This document shows, in pieces, positions 50,360 through 59,497 of a stretch of DNA of 64,000 nucleotides (its first letter is position 1; each line of letters opens with the position of its first letter). This DNA is from Vicinamibacterales bacterium. Lineage in GTDB: Bacteria > Acidobacteriota > Vicinamibacteria > Vicinamibacterales > 2-12-FULL-66-21. The notes beneath the pieces are model-generated. The model saw only the letters and a program-made list of their open reading frames with translations, searched no databases and was not told where the DNA came from. The translations under genes and the position numbers were made by a program. The DNA is taken from assembly GCA_036496585.1 (NCBI GenBank), contig DASXLB010000073.1:1-64000 (forward strand), given 5' to 3'.

Positions 50360-51642
50360 TCAGCGTTGCGGGCGTCCAGCTCCGACCCGAACGACCGCTG
50401 CAGCGCCTCGAGGGCGCGCAGCTCCTCGGGAGCGACCAGCGTCAACGCGGTGCCGGTGGCCGCCGCGCGGCCGGTGCGACCGACGCGGTGGACGTAGGTT
50501 TCACGGGATGACGGCACTTCGTAGTTCACGACGTGCGTGATGCCGTCGATGTCGAGTCCCCGCGCGGCGACGTCGGTGGCGACGAGGACGTGATACAGCC
50601 CGCCGCGGAAGCCTTCCACGGCGGCGGTGCGCTGCTGCTGGGTGCGATCGGCGTGCAGCGCGGCGGCGCGGATGCCGAATCCCTGCAGCTGGCGCGCCAG
50701 CTTCTCGGCGCCCGACTTGCGCTGCATGAAGACCAGAATCGGTCCGGGCGTGCGGCGGCAGAACTTCGCCAGCCACTCGGTCTTCTGTGCTGCCGGGACG
50801 TTTTCCACTTCGTGCGTAATCGAGCGGGCCGGGCCGCCCGCCGATCCGATCTGCACGTACTGGGCGTTGCGGACCACTTCGGTGACGAGCTTCATCACCT
50901 CGTCGGGCATCGTCGCCGAGAAGAGCAGCGTCTGGCGCTTCTCGGGCGGCGGCAGCGTCTGCGAGATACGGCGGACGTCGGGCCAGAAGCCCATGTCCAT
51001 CATCCGATCCGCCTCGTCGAGCACGAACGTGTCGACGCGCGAAAAGTCGACGGCGCCGCTCCGCTGATGATCCATCAGGCGGCCGGGGGTGGCGACGACG
51101 ACGTCGACCCCCGCCTTGAGCGCGCGTTCCTGCTGGCCCATCTCGACGCCGCCGTAGACGGCGATGCTGGTCAGATTCGTGTGGTAGGCGAAGCCCTGCA
51201 CGTCGTCTTCGATCTGCACGCAGAGCTCGCGGGTCGGCGCGAGGATGAGGACGCGCGTGGAGCCGCGTTCGTCGGGGTTCTGGGCGCGCGCCTTGAGCAG
51301 ACGGTTGAGGAGCGGCAGCACGAACGCGACGGTCTTGCCGGTTCCCGTGTCGGCGCAGCCGATCACATCGTGGCCGGCCAGCGCGATCGGAATGACGGCG
51401 CTCTGGATCGCGGTCGTCTTCTGGAACCCGCGCACCTCGACGCCTTCGAGCAGCGAGGGCTCCAAGCCGAGCGAGTCGAAGGGCACCGGCGCGGGATCGT
51501 AATCCGCCTGAGGACGGTCGGTCGCCTGTGGCCGGGACGCCTGGAAATGGCTGCGTGGCGAACCCTGCGCGCCCTGGCCGCGGCGCGAACTGCCGCGGCG
51601 GCGTCGATGGGGCTGGCCGGATGAGGCTGTATGGGAATTCAC
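50356..51642 (-). CDS. DEAD-box RNA helicase (RhlE-type)
   Basis: The protein is 428 residues. A basic N-terminal tail (RRRRGSSRRGQG) precedes the helicase core: Q-motif GFQKTTAIQSAVIP, Walker A ADTGTGKT, DEAD in VLDEADRMMDMGF, SAT in FSATMPDE, then HADRTQQQR and VHRVGRTGRA. It unwinds RNA, probably in ribosome assembly or mRNA turnover. It lies five bases after infA and overlaps the next gene, so the three form one operon. Its C-terminal tail is short. Confidence 0.94.
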   Translation of the reverse strand: MNSHTASSGQPHRRRRGSSRRGQGAQGSPRSHFQASRPQATDRPQADYDPAPVPFDSLGLEPSLLEGVEVRGFQKTTAIQSAVIPIALAGHDVIGCADTGTGKTVAFVLPLLNRLLKARAQNPDERGSTRVLILAPTRELCVQIEDDVQGFAYHTNLTSIAVYGGVEMGQQERALKAGVDVVVATPGRLMDHQRSGAVDFSRVDTFVLDEADRMMDMGFWPDVRRISQTLPPPEKRQTLLFSATMPDEVMKLVTEVVRNAQYVQIGSAGGPARSITHEVENVPAAQKTEWLAKFCRRTPGPILVFMQRKSGAEKLARQLQGFGIRAAALHADRTQQQRTAAVEGFRGGLYHVLVATDVAARGLDIDGITHVVNYEVPSSRETYVHRVGRTGRAAATGTALTLVAPEELRALEALQRSFGSELDARNAE

Positions 51643-51647
51643 TGCGG

Positions 51648-51866
51648 TCAGCGAGCGCGGAAAGTGATGATGCCGCGAACGGGATCGTAGGGAGAGACTC
51701 CCACCGTGACCCGATCCCCGGGCACCACCTTGATCCGGAAGCGGCGCATCCGGCCGCTCAATTGCGCAAGGACTTCATGGCCCTGGTCGCACTGCACACG
51801 GTAGAGCCCGCCGCTGTGTACAGCGACGACCGTACCCTGCACATCAATCAGATCATCCTTGCTCAA
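51648..51866 (-). CDS. infA: Translation initiation factor IF-1, TTG start
   Basis: From TTG 51866 the product is 72 residues, the standard IF-1 length. The opening SKDDLIDVQGTVVAVHSGG aligns with the family start. The S1/OB fold is complete (GHEVLAQLSGRMRRFRIKV, then GDRVTVGVSPYD). AAAGGACAGGAT sits before the TTG as ribosome site; the longer open frame to 51965 is not used. IF-1 binds the 30S A site. Rare TTG use may lower its translation. Confidence 0.92.
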   Translation of the reverse strand: MSKDDLIDVQGTVVAVHSGGLYRVQCDQGHEVLAQLSGRMRRFRIKVVPGDRVTVGVSPYDPVRGIITFRAR

Positions 51867-51912
51867 ATCCTGTCCTTTCTCATCCAAGAAGTATGCCACA
51901 CGCGGCGGCAGA

Positions 51913-54492
51913 TCACAAGGCGAGGACTGCCTGCCGCACACGTTCGGCCAGTGCCCCGTAGTCATTGCCAGTCAGCATGATAGGCGGTCCAAATGCACAC
52001 GACGCCTGCCCGCGGGTCGGCCAGCGGGCGTTGGGAGCCAGGATTGTATCGAGCCCCGTCAGCCGGACCGGCACGACCGGAACGCCCAGCCGCGCCGCGA
52101 TCATCCCGACGCCCGGCAGAAACGGACCGATGCTCCCGGTCGGGTTGCGGCGCCCCTCTGGAAAGATGAGCACCGACACCTCATCTTCGACAAGCTCGCC
52201 GATATACCGCAGCGTCTGCCGCGTGCCGGCCGATCCCTGGGTCAGCGGAAACGCGAAGAAGAAGAACGACGACAGGTAGTAGTTCAACGAATTGGTGAAC
52301 CACGCCATCCGGCTGTGACGCGTGGGAAAGAAGTGCGCGTCGAAGAACTCCTTGCTCATCGCCGGGGAGACACGATAGCGCCAGCGCGGCGGCAGCGCAT
52401 TGAGGATCACCGGTGTGTCGAAGTGGCTCTGGTGGTTGGCCGCGAAGATGGCGGCCCCGTCCAGACCAGCCAGATGTTCGACCCCTGTCACTTTTACCCG
52501 CGCGAATATGTGCGCGAGCGGCAGGATCCACGTCGGCAGGCTGGCGCGCCGGATCGCACGCACCGGCAGCGATCGGTTCCAGGCCGGGAACGTGATCTCC
52601 GCGGCCGCCGAGGTGGTCTGACCCCCGTCTGACCCCAGTCTGACCCCGGTCTGACCCCAGTCGGGCGGCGCGACCATCGTCTCGAGCTGCGCGACGGTCG
52701 TCGACGGTGCAAACGACGTTTCGTCGATCGTCGTCTGAAAGGCTTCCTCGAGCGCCATCATCAGCTCGACCCGCTCGAGCGACGTCAGGCCGAGCTCGTC
52801 GATCGTGGTCGCCGGCGCGAGCGTGCGTCCTGGAGCGAACCGGGCCAGCACGTCTGAGACGCTCCTGCGGTTCGGCCCCGGTGTCTTCTCCGCGGCGGCG
52901 GCGAGGCCCGTGCGCTGCTGCTCGAGCCACGTCTTCAGCTCCCGCCGTTTCAGCTTGCGCGTGCCTTCCGTGCGCGGCAGTTCCGCCGCCGGCCAGATGG
53001 CAGCCGCCCGGATCTTCTGATGATCCCCGAGCGTGGCGTTCGCGGCGCGGACCACGGCGTCGGGATCGGTGCCTGGGGCGAGCAGCAGGATGGCCTGCAC
53101 GCGCTCGGCGGTGCTGCCCGCTACCGGCGCGCCGACGACCGCCGCGTCGACGACGCCCGGCTGCTCGTTGATCGCGCGCTCGACATCCTCGGGAAACACG
53201 TTGAGCCCTTCTGGCGTCACGATCATTTCCTTCTTGCGTCCCCGGATGTGCAGCTGTCCCTCGGCGTCGAGCTCGCCGATGTCGCCGGTGTGGAACCAGC
53301 CGTCCTCGAACGCGTCGCGCGTGGCCTCCGGCGCGTTGAAGTAGCCGGTGGTGACGTTGTCGCCGCGCACGAGGATCTCGCCGTCGGCGGCGATCTTCAC
53401 TTCGACTCCGGCGATCGGCTTGCCGACCGCCCCGCGCCGCGCTCGCAGCGGATGGTTCAGCGTCACGATCGGCGCGGTCTCGGTGAGGCCGTAGCCCTGG
53501 ACCACCACGAAGCCGAGGCGTCCCCAGAACGCTTCCAGATCGGGATCGAGCGGCGCCGCGCCGACGACCATCGCCCAGAACTTGAACCCGAACATCCGGT
53601 GGATGCGCCGGTACTTCCACCAGCGCTTCATCCAGTGCATTCCGGGCGGCGGCGTGTCGCCGGCCTCAGGGGCCACCCGCAGCACGTGCTCCTTCAGCAC
53701 CTCGAGCATCTTGGGCACCGACACCAGCACCGAGACGCGGCGCGACTTGATCTGCCCGATGATGTCGCCCGGCGCGTAGCTTCGCGTGAACACCACGACC
53801 CCCGAGAGCATCGGCGGCACGAACGTCGCCATCGCCTGCCCGAACATGTGGCTGAGCGGCAGCAGGTTCAGGAATCGAATCGGCCGGAACGGGATCGTAT
53901 ACTTGCGGTACTTGGCCATCTCCCGTTCGATCGGGACGATGTTGGCGAGGATGTTGCGGTGGGTGAGGACGACGCCCTTGGGTTCGGCGGTCGCGCCCGA
54001 CGTGAAGATGATCTCGGCGGTGGTCCCACTGTCGAGGTCGGGGGCGGGAGCCTGGAGGATCGCTTCCGGAACGCCTGCGGCGGTTCGGAACTGTTCGCTC
54101 AGCGTCCACGGCGCCCAGCGGCCGGGAATCGCCGCGGCGTCGACGGTGTCGCCGACGAGAATCGCCTGCGCGTCCACGATCGCGGCCACCTTCTCCAGGA
54201 ACCCCGCCGAGGCGCGGTAGTCGATCGGCACCATGACGACGCCTTCGAGTAGGCAGCCCCACATCGCGGCGATCCATTCCGGCCGGTTCTCGCTCCAGAT
54301 CACGACGTGGGCGCCTGGGGCGATGGCGGCGGCGCGGAGGCGTGCCGCGAAGGTGTGCGCGGCCGCCGCCAGGTCGCCGTAGCTCCAGGTCCACGTGCGA
54401 TACCCGTCGTCGTAGACGAGAAACGGCGCGGCCGACGTCGCGGCGTTGCCGGTGACGTCCGCGAAGAAGTCGATCAGCGTGCGCCTCGTCAT
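51913..54492 (-). CDS. Fused acyl-AMP ligase, acyl carrier domain and 1-acylglycerol-3-phosphate acyltransferase
   Basis: The protein is 859 residues in three parts. Residues about 1-510 are an ANL adenylate-forming enzyme (FTSGATAEPKGVVLTHRN, QGYGLTETAP, GDIGELDAEG, KKEMIV). About 520-600 are an acyl carrier domain with the phosphopantetheine Ser in DELGLTSLERVEL. The C-terminal part is a PlsC-type acyltransferase with NHQSHFD (HX4D) and FPEGRRNPTGS. It could activate a fatty acid, load it on its own carrier and transfer it to a lysolipid. The linker before the PlsC part contains four 11-base DNA repeats. CATAAT lies 10 bases before the ATG. Confidence 0.9.
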   Translation of the reverse strand: MTRRTLIDFFADVTGNAATSAAPFLVYDDGYRTWTWSYGDLAAAAHTFAARLRAAAIAPGAHVVIWSENRPEWIAAMWGCLLEGVVMVPIDYRASAGFLEKVAAIVDAQAILVGDTVDAAAIPGRWAPWTLSEQFRTAAGVPEAILQAPAPDLDSGTTAEIIFTSGATAEPKGVVLTHRNILANIVPIEREMAKYRKYTIPFRPIRFLNLLPLSHMFGQAMATFVPPMLSGVVVFTRSYAPGDIIGQIKSRRVSVLVSVPKMLEVLKEHVLRVAPEAGDTPPPGMHWMKRWWKYRRIHRMFGFKFWAMVVGAAPLDPDLEAFWGRLGFVVVQGYGLTETAPIVTLNHPLRARRGAVGKPIAGVEVKIAADGEILVRGDNVTTGYFNAPEATRDAFEDGWFHTGDIGELDAEGQLHIRGRKKEMIVTPEGLNVFPEDVERAINEQPGVVDAAVVGAPVAGSTAERVQAILLLAPGTDPDAVVRAANATLGDHQKIRAAAIWPAAELPRTEGTRKLKRRELKTWLEQQRTGLAAAAEKTPGPNRRSVSDVLARFAPGRTLAPATTIDELGLTSLERVELMMALEEAFQTTIDETSFAPSTTVAQLETMVAPPDWGQTGVRLGSDGGQTTSAAAEITFPAWNRSLPVRAIRRASLPTWILPLAHIFARVKVTGVEHLAGLDGAAIFAANHQSHFDTPVILNALPPRWRYRVSPAMSKEFFDAHFFPTRHSRMAWFTNSLNYYLSSFFFFAFPLTQGSAGTRQTLRYIGELVEDEVSVLIFPEGRRNPTGSIGPFLPGVGMIAARLGVPVVPVRLTGLDTILAPNARWPTRGQASCAFGPPIMLTGNDYGALAERVRQAVLAL
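52617..52660. repeat. Four 11-base TCTGACCCC repeats inside the acyltransferase fusion gene
   Basis: Units are TCTGACCCCCG, TCTGACCCCAG, TCTGACCCCGG and TCTGACCCCAG in direct order, 44 bases total. They encode the linker between the carrier and acyltransferase domains. Because 11 is not a multiple of 3, copy-number changes would shift the frame. Confidence 0.8.
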
Positions 54493-54571
54493 CGCGTCCT
54501 GAATTATGATGGAAAACTTGCGCGTGACGGACGCCTGCGTCCGTTCACGACGGCCGGGCGAAGGTGGAACA

Positions 54572-55468
54572 ATGCGTGTATTTCTAACGGGTGGGACCGG
54601 ATACGTCGGCTCGGCGGTGCTGGACGCGCTCGTGCGGCAGCAGCATCACGTCGACGCGCTGGTCCGCAACAGCGAAGGGGCGGCCCGCGTGCAGGCGCGC
54701 GGCGCGCATCCGATCGTCGGGGATCTGACGAACGTGACGTCCTGGCGCGACGCGGCGGCGGCGAGCGATGCCGCCGTGCACACCGCCGCCGAGTACAGCG
54801 CGCGCCAGCGCGAGTTCGACGCGCTCGTCATCGACACGCTGGCGGCCCTGCCGCCGCGGCCCGGACGCGCGATCGTCTACACCTCGGGGATCTGGGTACT
54901 GGGTGCGGCGCCCGAGCCGATCGACGAGACGGCGCCGCTCAATCCGGCCGAGATCGTGGCGTGGCGCCCCGCGCATGAGCTTCGAGTCCTGGGCGCCGCC
55001 GCCGGCGGCGTCCGCGCCGTCGTGGTCCGCCCGGGCATCGTCTATGGCGGCTCGCGCGGCATCGTCGGCGACCTGCTCAAGGACGCCGCCAACAGCCTCG
55101 TCCGCGTCGTCGGCAGCGGCGAAAACCACTGGCCGCTCGTCTACGACCGCGATCTCGGGGAGCTGTATGCGCGCCTGGTCGGCACGCCCGAAGCCTCCGG
55201 CGTGTACCACGCCACCGACGGCGGCGGCGAGACCGTCAACGAGATCGTCGCGGCGCTCGTCGAGCACGCCCCGACGCAGCCGAGCATCCGGCACGTGCCG
55301 CTCGCCGAAGCGCGCAAGAAGATGGGCCCGTACGCCGACGCCCTGGCGCTCGATCAGATCGTCCGCAGTCCGCGCGCCCGGGCGCTCGGCTGGGCGCCGA
55401 CCCTGCATTCGGTCGCGGGCAACGCGGCGCGGCTGTTCGAGGAATGGCGCCGCGGCAAGGCGGCTTAG
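54572..55468 (+). CDS. NAD(P)-dependent sugar epimerase/dehydratase-like protein
   Basis: The protein is 298 residues from MRVFLTGGTGYVGSAVL, with AGGTGG before the ATG; the upstream ATG at 54506 overlaps the ligase promoter. The Rossmann motif TGGTGYVG is clear. Thr-Ser-Gly in YTSGIWVLG stands at the usual Ser position, but the typical YxxxK is not obvious (AHELRVLG instead), so it is an atypical extended SDR. The rest resembles NmrA/atypical epimerases. The substrate is unknown. It is divergent from the ligase gene. Confidence 0.85.
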   Translation: MRVFLTGGTGYVGSAVLDALVRQQHHVDALVRNSEGAARVQARGAHPIVGDLTNVTSWRDAAAASDAAVHTAAEYSARQREFDALVIDTLAALPPRPGRAIVYTSGIWVLGAAPEPIDETAPLNPAEIVAWRPAHELRVLGAAAGGVRAVVVRPGIVYGGSRGIVGDLLKDAANSLVRVVGSGENHWPLVYDRDLGELYARLVGTPEASGVYHATDGGGETVNEIVAALVEHAPTQPSIRHVPLAEARKKMGPYADALALDQIVRSPRARALGWAPTLHSVAGNAARLFEEWRRGKAA

Positions 55469-55508
55469 GGAATCCGGTGATTTCGGTAATAGCGTGATTG
55501 GAGGAGAG

Positions 55509-56450
55509 ATGAAACGGCGTCAACACTCGGTGGTCCTCGTCTTCTCGGCGGCGATGGCGATCGCCGCGCCGGCATTGGCTCAGACCAAGGCCGCGGCCGA
55601 TCCGCATGCGGATCACGCCATGGAGATGCAGGCCGCCGCGCCGGCGACGGTGGCGCCGCGCAATCCCAATCTGCCGCCCTCGGGCGATTTGCCCGGCGAC
55701 AAGGACGCGGAAGTCAAGAAGCAGCTCGCCTCGTCGCCGCGCAAGTCCGAGTGGGTGAGCATCAAGGCCAACGGCCCGACGCCGCTCAAGTCGTACATCG
55801 TCTATCCGGAGCGCAAGGACAAGGCGCCGGTGGTGATCGTCGTCATGGAGATCTTCGGGCTCACCGACTGGATCCGCGGCGTCGCCGATCAGCTCGCGAA
55901 GGAAGGGTTCATCGCCATCGCCCCCGACTTTCTGTCGGGCATGGGGCCCAATGGCACCGGCAGCGCGGAGCTCGGTGAAGACGGCGCGCGCGGCGTGATC
56001 GGCAAGGTCACCGACGAGGACAAGGTACGGATCCTGAACGACGTCCGCGCGTATGCGCTGGCGATGCCGGCGGCCAACGGCAAGGTCGGCGTCGTCGGCT
56101 TCTGCTGGGGCGGCGGCACCGCGTTCCTCTACGCGCGTAAGCAGCCGGCGCTCAACGCGGCCGTTTCCTACTACGGTCCGATGCCGGCCGATGCGGCGGA
56201 ATTCGCGACGACCAAGGCGCCCGTCCTCGGCCTCTACGGCGGCAACGACGCCCGCGTCGACGCCAACATCGACAAGGCCAAGGAAGGCATGGCCACCGCC
56301 GGCGCGACCTACGATCCGCACATCTTCGACGGAGCCGGACACGGCTTCCTCCGCCAGCAGAACGGAACCGGCCAGGGCGCCGGCAACATGAAGGCGGCCG
56401 AGCAGGCGTGGCCGCTCACCGTCGAGTGGCTGAAGAAGAACACGAAGTAG
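55509..56450 (+). CDS. Secreted dienelactone hydrolase family protein (copy 1)
   Basis: The protein is 313 residues from MKRRQHSVVLVF, with GGAGGAGAG before the ATG. The signal peptide ends near ALAQ. A His/Met motif follows (HADHAMEM). The alpha/beta hydrolase core has the Cys nucleophile in VGFCWGGGTAF, Asp in YGGNDARVD and His in GAGHGFLRQ. Dienelactone hydrolases open lactone rings in aromatic degradation; secreted relatives may cleave other esters. It forms an operon with an equally long paralogue 10 bases downstream. Confidence 0.9.
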   Translation: MKRRQHSVVLVFSAAMAIAAPALAQTKAAADPHADHAMEMQAAAPATVAPRNPNLPPSGDLPGDKDAEVKKQLASSPRKSEWVSIKANGPTPLKSYIVYPERKDKAPVVIVVMEIFGLTDWIRGVADQLAKEGFIAIAPDFLSGMGPNGTGSAELGEDGARGVIGKVTDEDKVRILNDVRAYALAMPAANGKVGVVGFCWGGGTAFLYARKQPALNAAVSYYGPMPADAAEFATTKAPVLGLYGGNDARVDANIDKAKEGMATAGATYDPHIFDGAGHGFLRQQNGTGQGAGNMKAAEQAWPLTVEWLKKNTK

Positions 56451-56460
56451 GAGACCGCGC

Positions 56461-57402
56461 ATGTTGAAAGTCTTCGCGCTCGCGCCGGTGGTCCTGTTCG
56501 CGGCGGCGTCGGCCGTCGCGCAGACGGCGGCGAAGCCGTCCCAGGACGTGCACGCCGACCACATGATGATGGACATGGGACAGCAGGCCGCGCCCGCCGC
56601 GACGGCCGCTCGTCCCGACAATCCCGCGATTCCGCCGGCCGACGCCGCCTCGGCGGATCGGCTCAAAGGCTCGTCGCGGCACGGCGAGTGGATCGATATC
56701 AAGATGCCCGCAGGTCCGCCGCTGCGAAGCTTCGTCGTCTATCCCGAGCGTAGCGACAAGGCGCCGGTCGTCCTCGTCATCCACGACATCTTCGGCATGG
56801 GTGACTGGGCGCGCGCCGTCGGCGACTCGCTGGCGCGGGACGGCTTCATCGCGGTCGTCCCCGATCTGCTCTCGGGGAAGGGTCCCAACGGCGGCGGCTC
56901 CGAGGAGCTCGGGCAGAACGTCGGCCAGGCAATCCGCACGCTGACACCCGACGACGTGAACGCCCGGCTGAACGCGGCGGCCGCTTACGGACGGTCGTTG
57001 CCGTCGGCCAACGGCCAGACGGCCGTCATCGGCTTCTGCTGGGGCGGCAGCGCCAGCTTCAACTACGCGATCGCGCAGCCGGATCTCTTCGCCGCGGTCG
57101 TCTACTACGGCACGCCGCCGACGAAAGCCGTCGACGGCAAGCAGGTCGTCGATCCGGAACCGCTCGCAAGAATCAAAGCGCCGATCATCGGCTTCTACGG
57201 CGGCAACGACGCCCGCGTGACCTCGACCGTCGAGCCCACCACGGCCGAGATGAAGAAGCTCGCCAAGGTCTACGAACCGCACGTCGAAGACGGCGCCGGC
57301 CACGGGTTCCTCAAGGGGCAGGCCCAGAGCGACGCGAACGCCAAGGCGGCGCTCGACGCGTGGCCGTTGACGATCGCGTTCCTGAAGAAGTATTCGAAGT
57401 GA
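56461..57402 (+). CDS. Secreted dienelactone hydrolase family protein (copy 2)
   Basis: The protein is also 313 residues. A signal peptide (MLKVFALAPVVLF, end near AVAQT) is followed by a His/Met motif HADHMMMDMG and the hydrolase core with IGFCWGGSASF (Cys), YGGNDARVT (Asp) and GAGHGFLKG (His). It is a tandem duplicate of the upstream gene with clear divergence, so the duplication is not recent. The paired copies may have different substrates. The transcript ends near an inverted repeat at 57408-57429. Confidence 0.9.
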   Translation: MLKVFALAPVVLFAAASAVAQTAAKPSQDVHADHMMMDMGQQAAPAATAARPDNPAIPPADAASADRLKGSSRHGEWIDIKMPAGPPLRSFVVYPERSDKAPVVLVIHDIFGMGDWARAVGDSLARDGFIAVVPDLLSGKGPNGGGSEELGQNVGQAIRTLTPDDVNARLNAAAAYGRSLPSANGQTAVIGFCWGGSASFNYAIAQPDLFAAVVYYGTPPTKAVDGKQVVDPEPLARIKAPIIGFYGGNDARVTSTVEPTTAEMKKLAKVYEPHVEDGAGHGFLKGQAQSDANAKAALDAWPLTIAFLKKYSK

Positions 57403-57407
57403 GCGCC

Positions 57408-57429
57408 GGCCGGAGCTGACGCTCCGGCC
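57408..57429. terminator. Inverted repeat between converging genes
   Basis: GGCCGGAGC (57408-57416) pairs with GCTCCGGCC (57421-57429) around a TGAC loop. It starts 6 bases after one stop and touches the stop of the opposing gene. It is likely a two-way terminator, although neither strand has a long U-tract. Confidence 0.55.
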
Positions 57430-58136
57430 TACTTCAAAGAAATTCCGCCGCTCAACACCATCAGCGTCGTCCGCGGCTCGAGCTGGATGTTGTTGGCCAG
57501 CGAGGCCGGCTGCTCGGCGATCGAATACCACCGGACTTCCACCGAAAAGGCGACGTGGTTGTTGGCGAACCAGCGGGCGCCGGCGCCGTAGGTCAGCGTC
57601 GAGCGGGCGGGCGCGTTGCTGGCGGGCGCGTCGGCGCGATCCAGATACAACCGTGAACGCCCCCCGATGCCGCCGCTGATGTAGCTCCAGCCGTTGCGGT
57701 GGCCGAAGTTGAAGGAGATCTCCGGGTCGATCGACCGGAAATGCCGCTGCACGGTCGGACTCGTCGTCATCGAGCCGTCCGTGTTGGTTGTTTCGATCGT
57801 GTCGTGGCCGCCGGCGGCGAGGAACGTCCCGCCGAATCCGATCTTGATCTTGCTGCCGCGCAGCACGTAGACGTGGCCGCCGCCGACCAGGCCGAAGGTG
57901 TGCGCCGGCAGGTTGCCGGAGGCGACGTCGAGCTCGGTCGCGACGGAGGGTTCGTTCTTGTGCTTCGCGTAGAGGCCGTGCACGTCGAAGACGAACGGCG
58001 GGAGGGCCTCGTCCTGCTGCGCGGCGGCCGGCGCGGCCAGCGCGACGAGCAGGGCGAACGGCGAGGCGATTCTAAACAGCCGCAGAAACGCGTGTCCGGT
58101 GCTGGCGTCCTTCTTCCGTCCGTCGATCACCGCCAT
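57429..58136 (-). CDS. Outer-membrane beta-barrel-like protein
   Basis: The protein is 235 residues from MAVIDGRKKDAST. A signal peptide (about 17-40, LFRIASPFALLVALAAPAAAQ) is followed by alternating beta strands (HTFGLVGGGHVYVL, IKIGFGGTFLAAGG, GWSYISGGIGG, HVAFSVEVRWYSI) ending GGISLK. It looks like an eight-stranded barrel. The N-terminal extension before the hydrophobic core is unusual; the true start may be further in. Its ATG overlaps the cca stop by one base (TGATG). Confidence 0.78.
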   Translation of the reverse strand: MAVIDGRKKDASTGHAFLRLFRIASPFALLVALAAPAAAQQDEALPPFVFDVHGLYAKHKNEPSVATELDVASGNLPAHTFGLVGGGHVYVLRGSKIKIGFGGTFLAAGGHDTIETTNTDGSMTTSPTVQRHFRSIDPEISFNFGHRNGWSYISGGIGGRSRLYLDRADAPASNAPARSTLTYGAGARWFANNHVAFSVEVRWYSIAEQPASLANNIQLEPRTTLMVLSGGISLK

Positions 58137-59497
58137 CAGTATAGCCGCCGCTCGCGGGCCAGCCGGCGCGCCAGCGCGAACGCGGCGTCGAAGCCGGTGA
58201 CGCCTCCGTCGAGCTGCCGCTCGTAGACCTCGCGCAGCAGCTCGCCGAGCGCCGGCCCCGGGCTCACGCCAAGCTCCACGAGGTGGCGTCCCTTCACGAG
58301 CGGCGGCGGCGGCGCGTGCTCGACACCGAGCTGGCGCGCACGCGCGACGAACCAGTCCATGGCGGAGCAGTCGAACCCGCCGCCGCGCCCTTCGCAATCG
58401 GCGCGCGCGACGATCGCCAGCAGCTCGAGGTCGACCCGCTGCGCGAGGCGGCGGAACGCGCCGTCGCCGACCGGCGGCTGCGCCTTGGCGAACATGCCCG
58501 GCTTGAGATGGTTGGCGACGATCCCGAGCACCTCGCGGCGGACGTCGAAGCCGTTCATCGAATGCACGTTGAGACGGTCGAGCAGTGCGGCGGCGGGTGG
58601 GACGCCCTGCTCCTCGTGCTCGAGCGAACGGATGCGGCCGTTGACCAACGCCGTGGTCGCGGGCTTGCCGAGATCGTGGCAGACCGCGGCGAGCATCACC
58701 GTCACCTGGCGGGGGTGATCCAACCCGTCGATCCGCGCGCGCGCCTGATCGATGACGAGGAGCGTGTGGACCCAGACGTCGCCTTCCGGATGCCACTCGG
58801 GCTCCTGCGGACAGCCGACCAGCGCGTCGAGTTCCGGGAAGAGCCGCTCGACGACGCCGAGCTCGAGCGCCAGCGCCAGGCCGATCGACGGCCGCGCGGC
58901 GCGCAGCAGCAGCTTTTCGACCTCGCTCCAGATCCGCTCGGCCGGCAGATCGTCGAGCGGGATGCGGCGGCAGAGCGCCTTCGCCTCCTCATCGAGCGTG
59001 AAGCCGAATCGGGCGGCGAACTGGATGCCGCGCAGGACGCGCAGGCTGTCGTCGGCGAACGTCGCCGGGTCGACGACGCGAAGGCGCCGACGCGCGATGT
59101 CGCCGCGCCCGTCGAACGGATCGAGGTACTCGCCGTTCAGCGGATCCCACGCGATCGCGTTGACGGTGAAATCGCGGCGCCGCGCCGCGTCCTCGACGCG
59201 CATCGCCGGATCGCCGCTCACGGTGAAGCCCTTGTGGCCGCGCCCGGTCTTCGATTCGCGCCGAGGCAGCGAGACGTCGATGTCGCCGATCTTGTAGACG
59301 GTGAAGCTCTCGCCGACGGTATTCACCGATCCGAACTGCTGGAGAATCTCGCGCAGCGGTTCGGCGGCGACGCCGTAGACCTCGAGATCGACATCCTTCG
59401 ACGGCTGCCCCATCAGCCGATCGCGGACCCAGCCGCCGACGACCAGGGCGCGGCCGCCGGCGTCCCGCACCGCCGCCGCGATGCGATCGACGATCAC
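58136..59497 (-). CDS. cca: CCA-adding tRNA nucleotidyltransferase with HD domain
   Basis: The protein is 453 residues from GTG 59497, overlapping the upstream stop (GTGA). The nucleotidyltransferase head has VVGGWVRDRLMG and DVDLEVYG, then RRDFTVNAIAWD and RGIQFAARFGF. A C-terminal HD domain (VCHDLGKP, about 265) follows. The family adds or repairs the 3' CCA of tRNAs. It sits in a four-gene coupled chain with an oxidoreductase and an FGE-like protein. Confidence 0.94.
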   Translation of the reverse strand: MIVDRIAAAVRDAGGRALVVGGWVRDRLMGQPSKDVDLEVYGVAAEPLREILQQFGSVNTVGESFTVYKIGDIDVSLPRRESKTGRGHKGFTVSGDPAMRVEDAARRRDFTVNAIAWDPLNGEYLDPFDGRGDIARRRLRVVDPATFADDSLRVLRGIQFAARFGFTLDEEAKALCRRIPLDDLPAERIWSEVEKLLLRAARPSIGLALALELGVVERLFPELDALVGCPQEPEWHPEGDVWVHTLLVIDQARARIDGLDHPRQVTVMLAAVCHDLGKPATTALVNGRIRSLEHEEQGVPPAAALLDRLNVHSMNGFDVRREVLGIVANHLKPGMFAKAQPPVGDGAFRRLAQRVDLELLAIVARADCEGRGGGFDCSAMDWFVARARQLGVEHAPPPPLVKGRHLVELGVSPGPALGELLREVYERQLDGGVTGFDAAFALARRLARERRLY

